NCBI RefSeq assembly: GCF_030014915.1
Contig: NZ_JAGIXS010000004.1
Location: 186,001 to 250,000, forward strand
Direction: 5' to 3'
Length of the DNA: 64,000 bases
From: Pelomonas sp. V22
GTDB taxonomy: Bacteria; Pseudomonadota; Gammaproteobacteria; Burkholderiales; Burkholderiaceae_C
The position numbers were made by a program, and so were the translations under genes. How positions within the stretch are numbered: position 1 is the stretch's first letter; the number at the start of each line of letters is the position of its first letter. A model generated the notes under the pieces. It saw nothing but the letters and a program-made list of their open reading frames with translations. It had not been told where the DNA came from and did no database searches. Below, in pieces: positions 1-10,771 of this stretch.

Positions 1-333
1 CTCGTCGTCTGCGAGGCGCAGCACGGCCATCGCGTCGTCTTTGCCCACCTCGGCCGAGACCAGCTGCCAGGGCTTGGTCCGCGCAAAGCCGTGGCGCAGG
101 CCGGTGCCGCGCGCCGCGAACTGCGGAAAGATCACCGGCACGCCGCCGCGCACCGCCTGGCCCGTGGCATAGGCACTCTTGGGCGAGAGGTAGAGCTGCT
201 CGCCTGCGCCAGCCGGCTTCCAGGACAGCAGGTGCGCGCCATGCAGCAGCAGCGTGGCCGAGGCGCCATCAGGGGCGCGCAGCTCCAGCGCTTCCAGGCC
301 TTGGTGGCGGGTCAGGGGAATCGGTGTGGACAT
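1..333 (-). CDS. D-hexose-6-phosphate mutarotase (aldose 1-epimerase family), 5' part only
   Basis: Reads leftward from ATG at 333 and runs off the window edge, so only the first 111 codons are present; the family is usually about 280-300 residues. Visible signatures are the segment GGVPVIFPQF followed by RHGFAR, which match the substrate-binding core of YeaD-type glucose-6-phosphate 1-epimerases, including the active-site His. Family knowledge says such proteins interconvert alpha and beta anomers of hexose 6-phosphates in the cytoplasm; the exact sugar is not readable here. It lies downstream of atpC on the same strand, but a strong terminator at 349-384 separates them, so it is probably not part of the ATP synthase transcript unless there is read-through. 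Confidence 0.85.
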   Translation of the reverse strand, partial: MSTPIPLTRHQGLEALELRAPDGASATLLLHGAHLLSWKPAGAGEQLYLSPKSAYATGQAVRGGVPVIFPQFAARGTGLRHGFARTKPWQLVSAEVGKDDAMAVLRLADDE

Positions 334-348
334 GAGGAAGGGCTTGGT

Positions 349-384
349 AAAAACAACGCCCGCCTGACTTGCGTCGGCGGGCGT
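349..384 (-). terminator. Intrinsic terminator of the ATP synthase operon
   Basis: A perfect 9-bp inverted repeat (356-364 with 376-384, 11-base loop) is followed on the minus strand by TGTTTTT (355-349). It lies 54 bases after the atpC stop and just before the mutarotase start codon, so it closes the atp transcript. Confidence 0.85.
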
Positions 385-438
385 CTATCGTCGTCGGCCT
401 CGCGGCGGCTGTCGAGCCACCACGTCGCCGAAGATCGA

Positions 439-852
439 TCACTTCTTGCGGAACTTGCGCAGCGCCGCGATCTGGGCAGCCATGGCAGCGAACTCGCCTT
501 GCGCAGCGGCAAAGTCGATATCGCTCTTGGCGTTCTTCATCGCTTCCTCGGCCTGCTTCTTGGCTTCGGTGGCCTTGGCTTCGTCCAGGTCCTTGCCGCG
601 GATGGCGGTGTCGGCCAGCACGGTCACGGTGCCCGGTTGCACTTCCAGAATGCCGCCAGCGACGAAGACGAACTCTTCGCTGCCGTCGGTCTTCTCGATG
701 CGCACGGCACCCGGCTTGATGCGGGTGATCAGCGGCGTGTGCTGGGGCAGGATGCCCAGCTCACCGCCTTCGCCCGGCAGTGCGACGAACTTGGCTTCGC
801 CGGAGAAGATCTGCTCCTCGGCGGACACCACGTCAACATGAAGGGTTGCCAT
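439..852 (-). CDS. atpC: ATP synthase F1 epsilon subunit
   Basis: Epsilon subunit of F1Fo ATP synthase, part of the central rotor stalk and an intrinsic inhibitor of ATP hydrolysis. 137 residues with the classic N-terminal beta-sandwich start ([14 protein letters not shown]) and a C-terminal helical hairpin rich in Ala, Lys and Glu. I chose ATG at 852 because GGAAG lies 7 bases upstream; a TTG two codons earlier is also in frame but would sit against the Shine-Dalgarno. It is the last gene of the atp operon, 73 bases after atpD, and is followed by the terminator at 349-384. Confidence 0.96.
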   Translation of the reverse strand: MATLHVDVVSAEEQIFSGEAKFVALPGEGGELGILPQHTPLITRIKPGAVRIEKTDGSEEFVFVAGGILEVQPGTVTVLADTAIRGKDLDEAKATEAKKQAEEAMKNAKSDIDFAAAQGEFAAMAAQIAALRKFRKK

Positions 853-925
853 GTTCAATCTTCCTTAGCGTTGGAGAAGAGGGTTGCTCTGGGTGCGGAG
901 CGGTTGCCCGCTCCACGTTCACAGA

Positions 926-2350
<1,425 letters not shown>

Positions 2351-2381
2351 TCAATTCAAAACTATTAGCGTTCGACCGGGA

Positions 2382-3254
2382 TCAGCCCACGGCGGCGGCG
2401 CCACTGACAATCTCGCTCAGCTCCTTGGTGATCGCGGCCTGGCGGGTCTTGTTGTAGACCAGCTTCAGCTCACCGATCAGGGTGCCGGCGTTGTCGGTGG
2501 CGGCCTTCATGGCCACCATGCGTGCCGATTGCTCGGACGCCATGTTTTCCGCGACAGCCTGGTAGACCAGGGCCTCGGTGTATCGGACCAGCAACTCGTC
2601 GATGACGGTGGTGGCATCCGGCTCGTAGATGTAGTCCCACGAGTGGTTGCCACCGGCCGTCTTCATGCCTTCGGTCGTCAAGGGCAGCAGCTGTTGCACC
2701 ACCGGCTCCTGCTTCATCGTGTTGATGAAACGGGTGTAGCAGAGGTAGACAGCCGAGAGCTTGCCTTCGGCGTACGCGTCGAGCAGCACCTTGACCGGGC
2801 CGATCATCTTCTCGATGTGCGGCTGGTCTCCGAGCTGCGTCACCTGCGAAACGACCTTGGCGCCGATGCGGTTCATGAAGCCCAGGCCCTTGTTGCCGAT
2901 GGCAACGACCTCGGCCTTCTGGCCGGCAGCTTCGAGTTCCTTCAGCTTGGCCGTGGTCGCGCGCAGCAGGTTGGTGTTCAAACCACCGCACAGACCCTTG
3001 TCCGTCGTCACCACCACGAAGCCCGCCGCCTTGGCCTGGTCATTGCTGACCAGGAAGTGGTGCTTGTACTCGGGGTTGGCCGTGGCGAGATTGGCGGCGA
3101 TGTTGCCGATCTTCTCGCTGTACGGACGGGCCGAGCGCATCCGCTCCTGCGCCTTGCGCATCTTGGAAGCGGCGACCATCTCCATGGCCTTGGTGATCTT
3201 CTTGGTGTTCTCGACCGACTTGATCTTGCCGCGAATTTCCTTGCTTGATGCCAT
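2382..3254 (-). CDS. atpG: ATP synthase F1 gamma subunit
   Basis: Central rotor shaft of F1, 290 residues. The N-terminal helix ([20 protein letters not shown]) and the C-terminal helix ([20 protein letters not shown]) that form the coiled coil are both intact, with the Rossmann-like middle ([13 protein letters not shown]) between them. ATG at 3254 is preceded by AGGAG at good spacing. Lies 54 bases after atpA in the operon. Confidence 0.98.
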   Translation of the reverse strand: MASSKEIRGKIKSVENTKKITKAMEMVAASKMRKAQERMRSARPYSEKIGNIAANLATANPEYKHHFLVSNDQAKAAGFVVVTTDKGLCGGLNTNLLRATTAKLKELEAAGQKAEVVAIGNKGLGFMNRIGAKVVSQVTQLGDQPHIEKMIGPVKVLLDAYAEGKLSAVYLCYTRFINTMKQEPVVQQLLPLTTEGMKTAGGNHSWDYIYEPDATTVIDELLVRYTEALVYQAVAENMASEQSARMVAMKAATDNAGTLIGELKLVYNKTRQAAITKELSEIVSGAAAVG

Positions 3255-3308
3255 GATTTCTCCTGTTAGGTCCGGGCGATGTACTTGCGTGACCGCCCGG
3301 TCATGTCA

Positions 3309-4862
<1,554 letters not shown>

Positions 4863-4969
4863 TGCTTGCTCCCATCTGCTCGGTCCCGCGGCGCCCGCTG
4901 CGTTGCAGCAAGGCGCCTTGGTACTGAGGGGGTGATTCGGTCAGTGTTCTTTGCGCAGGAGCTTCAGGC

Positions 4970-5506
4970 TCAAGCGGTCAGTGCCACCTTCATGCGTTCC
5001 AGGCGGGCCTTGACCGAGGTGTCCAGCACCTCGTCGCCAACCACCACGCGGATGCCGCCGATCAGTGCGGGTTCGAGCGTCACATGGGCCTCGAGCTTGC
5101 GACCGAAGCGCTTTTCCAGCGTGGCCACCACATCGCTCAGCTGGGCTGCTTCGATGGGGTAGGCGCTGAAGATCTGCGCATCGGCCACGCCCGCAGCCGC
5201 ATTGGCCAGGACATGGAACTGCTCGACCACCGCCGGCAGCGCCGACAGGCGGCTGTTCTCGATCACTGCGCGCAGGAAGTTCTGCAGCTCCGGGGCCAGG
5301 GCCTCTTGCTTGGCCGCCGCGGTGGTGACCGCGAAGACCTGCTCGGCCGTGACCTTGGGGTTGTCGGCGAACTGGCGCAGCTCGGCATCCTGCGAGACCA
5401 GGGACAGCGCATCGAGCGCTGCGCCCCAGGCCTTCACATCGTGCTTCTTGGCGACCTGGTAGAGCGCTTCAGCGTACGGGCGGGCAATGGTTGCGAGCTC
5501 GGCCAT
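4970..5506 (-). CDS. atpH: ATP synthase F1 delta subunit
   Basis: Peripheral-stalk subunit (OSCP family), 178 residues, joining the top of F1 to the b subunits. The N-terminal six-helix start ([18 protein letters not shown]) and the C-terminal segment [20 protein letters not shown] are typical. Its start lies only 2 bases after the atpF stop, and the Shine-Dalgarno (CGGAGC) is inside the end of atpF, so translation is probably coupled. Confidence 0.97.
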   Translation of the reverse strand: MAELATIARPYAEALYQVAKKHDVKAWGAALDALSLVSQDAELRQFADNPKVTAEQVFAVTTAAAKQEALAPELQNFLRAVIENSRLSALPAVVEQFHVLANAAAGVADAQIFSAYPIEAAQLSDVVATLEKRFGRKLEAHVTLEPALIGGIRVVVGDEVLDTSVKARLERMKVALTA

Positions 5507-5508
5507 GA

Positions 5509-5979
5509 TTACAGCTCCGTCTTCAGACGGCCCAGCAATTCGGCATGCACGCTGGCATTGACCTCGCGCTGCAGGATCTGCTCGGCACCCTTGACGGCCA
5601 GTGCGGCGACCTGCTCGCGCAGGGCCTCACGGGCACGGGTGACTTGCTGGTCGGCCTCGGCCTTGGCATCAGCCACGATCTTGGCGCCGACTTCCTCTGC
5701 ACGCTTCTTGGCTTCTTCCACGATGGCGGCTGCGCGCTTTTCAGCGTCGGACAGCAACTGTGTGGTTTCACCACGCGCTTGCGCACGTTGCTCGTCGGCC
5801 GCCTTGCTGGCGTTGGCCAGCTCGGACTTGGCCTTGTCCGCAGCGGCCAGGCCGTCGCGGATCTTGGCAGCGCGCTCGTCCAGTGCCTTGGTGATAGGCG
5901 GCCAGACGAAGCTCATCGTGAACCACACCAGGATCGCGAAAACGATCGCCTGGAGGATCAGTGTTGCATTGATATTCAC
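5509..5979 (-). CDS. atpF: ATP synthase Fo b subunit
   Basis: Peripheral-stalk b subunit, 156 residues: one N-terminal membrane helix (residues about 5-27) followed by a long Ala/Glu/Lys/Arg-rich coiled coil that dimerises and reaches delta. The start codon is GTG at 5979, supported by AAAGGA upstream; the next residues [19 protein letters not shown] fit the family start. Followed with a 2-base gap by atpH. Confidence 0.97.
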   Translation of the reverse strand: MNINATLILQAIVFAILVWFTMSFVWPPITKALDERAAKIRDGLAAADKAKSELANASKAADEQRAQARGETTQLLSDAEKRAAAIVEEAKKRAEEVGAKIVADAKAEADQQVTRAREALREQVAALAVKGAEQILQREVNASVHAELLGRLKTEL

Positions 5980-6015
5980 GGCTCAATCCTTTCGGTCGTG
6001 AAAGGGAAGCAGCGA

Positions 6016-6294
<279 letters not shown>

Positions 6295-6343
6295 CTAGAG
6301 AGATGAGAAAGAAAAAGAAAGGAAGGGAAAGTAAAGCGGTCGA

Positions 6344-7222
6344 TCAGTGCGCGTCGTGCGCCTGGCCGATGTAGATCAGCGTCAGCATCATGAAGATGAA
6401 GGCCTGCAGCGTGATCACAAGAATGTGGAACAGCGTCCACACCGTACCGGCAACGATGTGGCCCAGGGCCAGACCGAAACCGGAAGCCGACAGCGTGAAC
6501 GCACCACCCATCAGTGCGATCAGCATGAACACCAGTTCGCCGGCAAACATGTTGCCGAACAGTCGCATGCCGTGCGAGACCGTCTTGGCGACGAACTCGA
6601 TCAGCTGCATCAGGAAGTTGAAGGGCCAAAGGGCCGGGTGGGCGCCGAAGGGAGCCGAGATCAGCTCGTGACCCCAGCCGCCCAGGCCCTTGATCTTGAT
6701 GTTGTAGAAGAAGCACATCAAGAGCACGCTCGTCGACAGGCCCAGCGTGGTGGACAGGTCGGCGGTCGGGACAACGCGCATGTAGGCGTGGTGCGGGTCA
6801 TGGCCCATGGCACCGTAGGCCTGGCCCCAGGCGGCGGGCAGCAGGTCGACCGGCAGCATGTCCATGCCGTTCATCAGGAAGATCCAGACGAAGACGGTGA
6901 GGGCCAGCGGCGAAACGAGCTTGCGGCTCGCTTCGTTGTGGATCACGCCCTTGGCCTGGTTCTCGACCATCTCAGAGAGGATCTCGACGGCAGCCTGGAA
7001 GCGGCCAGGCACACCGGACGTGGCCTTGCGCGCGGCGCGCCACAGGATGAAGCAGCCCAGGATGCCCAGGACCACCGAGTAGATGACGGAGTCGAGGTTG
7101 AACAGGCTGAAGTCGACGATGCTGACTTGCTTGACGTTCTCGAACGAGAAGTTCTTCTGGAAATGTTGCAGGTGGTGAGTGATGTACTCACCAGCGCTGG
7201 GGGCGTGACCTTCAGCTGACAT
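6344..7222 (-). CDS. atpB: ATP synthase Fo a subunit
   Basis: Integral membrane a subunit, 292 residues, forming the proton half-channels against the c ring. The essential Arg lies in the segment SHGMRLFGNMFAGE, and the C-terminal helix HILVITLQAFIFMMLT carries the conserved Gln. An N-terminal periplasmic extension (residues about 1-40) is typical of beta-proteobacteria. It begins 2 bases after the atpI stop codon, so the two are co-translated. Confidence 0.98.
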   Translation of the reverse strand: MSAEGHAPSAGEYITHHLQHFQKNFSFENVKQVSIVDFSLFNLDSVIYSVVLGILGCFILWRAARKATSGVPGRFQAAVEILSEMVENQAKGVIHNEASRKLVSPLALTVFVWIFLMNGMDMLPVDLLPAAWGQAYGAMGHDPHHAYMRVVPTADLSTTLGLSTSVLLMCFFYNIKIKGLGGWGHELISAPFGAHPALWPFNFLMQLIEFVAKTVSHGMRLFGNMFAGELVFMLIALMGGAFTLSASGFGLALGHIVAGTVWTLFHILVITLQAFIFMMLTLIYIGQAHDAH

Positions 7223-7224
7223 GT

Positions 7225-7746
7225 TCAGTTTCCGTCGCTAATGCTTTTGTTTCGGCCCCGCGTGAGCAGGACCAGCCAGTTAACTTTCAGGCAGCCCATC
7301 ATGGTCAGCAGCATCGCCACCCAACTCAGATCAGCCACCTGCTTGGCCACCACCACCAGGATGGCGATGACCAGCAAAATCTTGACAAGCTCCCAGACGG
7401 CAAACGAGAGCACCGCGGCACTCGCGTTCGTCACCGGTCGCCGGGTCGTGCCCCATGCCATCAAGGCATTCGGCAGCACCACTGCGGTGGCGCCATACAG
7501 CGCCGACCAGGCTTTCACGCTTTCTTGAGCGAACAACCACCACAGCGCGGTGAACACCACGCCCGCCGCAGCCTGTGCCGCGACCACCTTCCAAGGTGAC
7601 AACAAGGGGTTTTTCGCTCGCAGGGCCTGGGCTTCTTCTCGCGTCAGGCCCTTGAAAGCTGCTTCGCCGTCCGCATCTCCGGGAGTCTCGTCATCCCATC
7701 CGGCTGACGCCGCAAGCAATTTGTCGCGCGTCTCGGTTGGGGTCAC
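7225..7746 (-). CDS. atpI: ATP synthase assembly protein I
   Basis: AtpI family: an about 60-residue polar N-terminal region followed by four hydrophobic segments (starting near VVAAQAAAGVVFTALWW and ending at WVAMLLTMMGCLKVNWLVLL). Family members help assemble the c ring and may bind magnesium. The start is uncertain. A TTG at 7770 gives 8 more residues, but the -10 hexamer at 7780-7785 would place transcription initiation almost on top of it. GTG at 7746 has GGA 7 bases upstream and leaves a leader of about 25 bases, so I prefer it (173 residues). First gene of the operon. Confidence 0.85.
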   Translation of the reverse strand: MTPTETRDKLLAASAGWDDETPGDADGEAAFKGLTREEAQALRAKNPLLSPWKVVAAQAAAGVVFTALWWLFAQESVKAWSALYGATAVVLPNALMAWGTTRRPVTNASAAVLSFAVWELVKILLVIAILVVVAKQVADLSWVAMLLTMMGCLKVNWLVLLTRGRNKSISDGN

Positions 7747-7779
7747 GATGAGTCCAGGGGCTGTCGGCAAAACCCAAAG

Positions 7780-7785
7780 ATTATA
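7780..7785 (-). promoter_or_regulatory. Putative -10 element of the atp operon promoter
   Basis: The minus strand reads a perfect TATAAT here, 33 bases upstream of the preferred atpI start. The best upstream -35-like hexamer, TTGTCA, is 20 bases away, longer than the ideal 17, so the -35 assignment is weak. Position at the head of the operon supports it. Confidence 0.55.
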
Positions 7786-7875
7786 TGTGGAAACCCGAAG
7801 TTTCCTGACAAACCCGAGGGCGCCGCCTCAAAAACGGGCGGTGCAGACGCACTCAAACAGTGCCGGAAGTCCTGT

Positions 7876-8772
7876 TCAGGCGCGCGCGAGGTTCGGCGGC
7901 AGGCCCGCCACGTTCACTTGGAAGCGCAGCACGCAGCCGGCCCAAGGCTCGCGCGCCAGCTCATCGGCCGGGCGGCCATCGCGCGCCGTTGTCACATAGA
8001 GCGTGCGCAGGTCGGCGCCACCAAAGGTAGGCATCGTCGCGCAGCGCACCGGCAGGAGAACCTCCTGCACCAGCTCACCAGCCGGCGACAGTCGCACCAG
8101 CCGCCCGCCCTCGTGCATAGCCACCCAGAGGCAGCCCTCTGCATCGACGGCGGCGCCATCGGGACGGCCGCCGTATTCCTCCAGCGGTTGGCCCGCCACC
8201 CGCTGCGGGAAGCTGGCAAAGAGGCGGCGGTTCGTGATGCTGCCGCTCGCCGGCTCGAAGTCGAAGGCATAGATCTGATGGCCCTTGGTGTCCGCCCAGT
8301 ACATCGTCCGCTGGTCCGGGCTCCAGGCCAGGCCGTTGGAATTGGCAATGCCACCCGCCATGGCCGTGAAGCCGCCGGCCGCCCAGCGGTAGAGCGTGGC
8401 CTCGGGCGCGCGCGCGTCGTCGATCGTGCCGATCCAGAAGCGGCCGGCCGCGTCGGGCTTGCCATCGTTGAAGCGTTGCTTGGCCGGATCAAAAGGCGGC
8501 GGGGCAATCCGCGCGAGCTCGCCGCAGTCCGTGTCCAGATGCCAGAGGCCGTCACGCCGGGCGACCTGCAGGCCACCGCCCTCGGCGAGCGCGATGCAGC
8601 CCGGCTCGCTCGCCATCGCCCATTGCCGGAGGCTGCCATCACTCGCGAGGCGCAGCACCAGCCGGCCCGGGATGTCCACGTAGTAAAGAGCCTGCTCGGC
8701 CACGCTCCAGAGGGGGGATTCGCCCAGCCGTGCCGCCTCGGGGCCGGCCCGCTCGATCTTGAATTCGCTCAT
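7876..8772 (-). CDS. SMP-30/gluconolactonase-family sugar lactone hydrolase
   Basis: Six-bladed propeller enzyme of the regucalcin/gluconolactonase family, 298 residues. The metal-binding residues expected for the family are visible: Glu18 in GESPLW, Asn146 in SNGLAW and Asp205 in RPDGAA, plus the FNDGK substrate-loop motif at 101-105. Family members hydrolyse aldonolactones to sugar acids in the cytoplasm, feeding oxidative sugar pathways. No sugar dehydrogenase is adjacent, so the substrate is unknown. It sits upstream of atpI on the same strand, 129 bases away, and is probably its own transcription unit. No signal peptide. Confidence 0.88.
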   Translation of the reverse strand: MSEFKIERAGPEAARLGESPLWSVAEQALYYVDIPGRLVLRLASDGSLRQWAMASEPGCIALAEGGGLQVARRDGLWHLDTDCGELARIAPPPFDPAKQRFNDGKPDAAGRFWIGTIDDARAPEATLYRWAAGGFTAMAGGIANSNGLAWSPDQRTMYWADTKGHQIYAFDFEPASGSITNRRLFASFPQRVAGQPLEEYGGRPDGAAVDAEGCLWVAMHEGGRLVRLSPAGELVQEVLLPVRCATMPTFGGADLRTLYVTTARDGRPADELAREPWAGCVLRFQVNVAGLPPNLARA

Positions 8773-8880
8773 GCGGCGATGCTAGGGCCGAAACCGGCCG
8801 TAACTGCGTTCAGCCCGACTCCGTGTATCGGATTCGGGCCTTCGCTAGCCACAAGCCCCTTCCGGGCCTTGTGCGCGAGC

Positions 8881-9372
8881 TCAGCCCAGCTCCACCTTCA
8901 GGTAGTGCGCACCCGGGATGGGATTGAAATAGAAAGGCGGCACTTCCTCGAACCCCAGGCTTTCGTAGAGGCCGCGCGCCGCCTCCATGTCATCCAGGGT
9001 GTCGAGCAGCATGCAGGAGTAGCCGGCTTCGGTGGCGCGGTCGATCAGTGCCTGGGCCAGCGTGCGCCCGAGGCCGAAGCGGCGAAAGGCCGGTCGCACG
9101 AACAGGCGCTTCATCTCGCAGGCGTTCGGATAGTCGGAGTCCGGCAGGTCGCGGAAGGCGCCGCTGCCGGCCACCTGGCCGTCGACCAGGGCCAGCAGGA
9201 ACAAGCCACTCGTCCCGGCATAGGGCCCCGGCAGACTGGCCAGTTCGGCCTCGAAACCCTGGAAGCACAGGTCCACCTTCAGGCTTTCGCTGTACTCGAT
9301 CAGGACCTTGCGGGCCTCATCCCATTGCTCCGCGCTCTGCGGCACGATCAGCTCCACCACGGGCACGCTCAT
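8881..9372 (-). CDS. GNAT-family N-acetyltransferase
   Basis: 163-residue acetyltransferase. The acetyl-CoA loop is seen in MKRLFVRPAFRRFGLG, followed by the usual helix, then LLDTLDDMEAARGLYESLGF, the C-terminal motif of many GNAT enzymes. The open frame continues upstream, but that part would overlap the cytochrome b gene; ATG at 9372 gives an ATGA overlap with the cytochrome stop, a typical coupled junction. The substrate is not deducible. Probably cotranscribed with the cytochrome b561 gene. Confidence 0.87.
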   Translation of the reverse strand: MSVPVVELIVPQSAEQWDEARKVLIEYSESLKVDLCFQGFEAELASLPGPYAGTSGLFLLALVDGQVAGSGAFRDLPDSDYPNACEMKRLFVRPAFRRFGLGRTLAQALIDRATEAGYSCMLLDTLDDMEAARGLYESLGFEEVPPFYFNPIPGAHYLKVELG

Positions 9373-10073
9373 CCGCCCCCCTCCCCGATCACGACCAGCA
9401 AATACACGGCGCCCACGCAAGCCACCAGCAGCGTCAGCGCGAAGAGCCGCGTGGCCAGCGTGTCGCGCGTGGCCTGCACCTCGGCGCCGAGGCGCTTGTC
9501 GCCACTGAGCATGGGGCCGATGAGGTCGTGGTCGTGTCCGAAGCGGTAGTAGAGGATGGCCGCCACATGCAGGCCCACGAGGGCAAAGATGCCCCATTGG
9601 CCCCAGGTCTTGTGATAGCCGGTCCAGGCCAGGCTGAAGTCGCCGGAGACAAAACGGATCAGCGGGCCGGTGGTGGCGATCTCGTCATCGGCAATCAGGC
9701 CGGAGCCGATCTGCAGCAGCAGCCAGGCCAGCATGGCCAGCACCGAGAGCCCGCCCAGCGGGTTGTGCCCCACGTCGAAGCGCTCGCCGGCACGGGGCTT
9801 GCGGCGCAGGTAACGCCAGATGGCACCGGGGCTGTAGACGAAATGCGTGAAGCGCGACCAGCGCCCGCCCACCAGGCCCCACAGGATGCGAAACCCCACC
9901 AGGGCCAGCACCGCATAGCCGCAGCGCATGTGCCAGACCATGGCATTGCCGCCGATCTTGGCGCTCACGACGGAGCCCAGCACGCACAGCACCAGGGCCC
10001 AGTGGAACAGCCTGGTCGGCAGGTCCCAGACCCGCACGTCTTCGCGCACCTCTTCGTGTAGACCCTCGGTCAT
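9369..10073 (-). CDS. Cytochrome b561-family membrane protein (Ni,Fe-hydrogenase cytochrome b type)
   Basis: 234-residue integral membrane haem protein with four main hydrophobic helices. Candidate haem-ligand His residues are in VWDLPTRLFHW (helix 1), MVWHMRCGY (helix 2) and VGLHVAAILYY (late helix). Members shuttle electrons between the quinone pool and periplasmic c-type cytochromes. A cytochrome c' gene is divergently placed 134 bases away, an arrangement often seen for this pair, so the two are likely partners. ATG 10073 is chosen because AGGAAGG precedes it and an earlier start would push into the region needed by the divergent gene. The last codons overlap the GNAT gene. Confidence 0.88.
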   Translation of the reverse strand: MTEGLHEEVREDVRVWDLPTRLFHWALVLCVLGSVVSAKIGGNAMVWHMRCGYAVLALVGFRILWGLVGGRWSRFTHFVYSPGAIWRYLRRKPRAGERFDVGHNPLGGLSVLAMLAWLLLQIGSGLIADDEIATTGPLIRFVSGDFSLAWTGYHKTWGQWGIFALVGLHVAAILYYRFGHDHDLIGPMLSGDKRLGAEVQATRDTLATRLFALTLLVACVGAVYLLVVIGEGGG

Positions 10074-10207
10074 GCCTTCCTGATCAGCTTCAGCAACAAG
10101 GCGGCAACGATACCCCAGCATGCTGCGGCTGCAAATTCCATACACTCGCGCGGGCAGCGCCCGACTGGCCGCAGCTCCCCGCCCACCTAGCCGCAAAGGA
10201 TCCACAG

Positions 10208-10672
10208 ATGAAGCGTCAACTGATGATCGCCGCATGCGCAGCACTGCCGCTGTGCGTCGCCCTGTCCAGCCAGGCCCAGCCCCAAGCTCGCCCCGAGCAA
10301 GCCATCAAGTACCGCCAGTCGGTAATGACGCTGCTGGGCTCGCACTTCGGCCGCCTTGGCGGCATGGCCCAGGGCCGCATTCCCTTCGACGCCAGCGTGG
10401 CGGCCGACAACGCGCAGCTGGTGGCCATGCTGTCCAAGCTGCCGTTCAACTCCTTCGGGCCGGGTACCGACAAGGGCCTGCCGCACCGCGCCAAGCCCGA
10501 GGTCTGGAGCGAGGCCGGCAAGTTCAAGGAAGCGGCCGACGCCTTCCAGGCCGAGATCCCCAAGCTGGAAGCGGCCGGCAAGAGCGGCGACCTCGCCCAG
10601 ATCAAGGCGGCCGTCGGCGCCGTCGGCAAGACCTGCAAGGCCTGCCACGACACGTTCCAGGCTGAGAAGTAG
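10208..10672 (+). CDS. Cytochrome c' (class II c-type cytochrome)
   Basis: 154-residue periplasmic cytochrome with a signal peptide (residues about 1-23, ending SSQA). The four-helix-bundle body ends in a single haem site CKACH at residues 143-147 near the C-terminus, the diagnostic layout of class II cytochromes c'/c-556. Proposed roles in the family are electron transfer and nitric-oxide binding. AGGA lies 8 bases upstream of ATG. Divergent from the cytochrome b561 gene. Confidence 0.93.
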   Translation: MKRQLMIAACAALPLCVALSSQAQPQARPEQAIKYRQSVMTLLGSHFGRLGGMAQGRIPFDASVAADNAQLVAMLSKLPFNSFGPGTDKGLPHRAKPEVWSEAGKFKEAADAFQAEIPKLEAAGKSGDLAQIKAAVGAVGKTCKACHDTFQAEK

Positions 10673-10699
10673 GCCCACCCCCGAGGCGCTTACGCGCTT

Positions 10700-10746
10700 C
10701 CCCCCTCAAGGGGGCGCACCCAGTGGACCGGCAAAGCCGGATCCAC
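10700..10746. repeat. Pair of intergenic hairpins
   Basis: Two adjacent inverted repeats: CCCCC/GGGGG around TCAA (701-705 with 710-714), and GTGGACCGGC/GCCGG-A-TCCAC around AAA (723-732 with 736-746, one bulged A). They lie between the convergent cytochrome c' and subtilase genes. Neither has a T-run, so they look more like a dispersed intergenic palindrome or a weak bidirectional terminator. Confidence 0.5.
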
Positions 10747-10771
10747 GGGTGCCACCCTGTAAGACGCCAGC

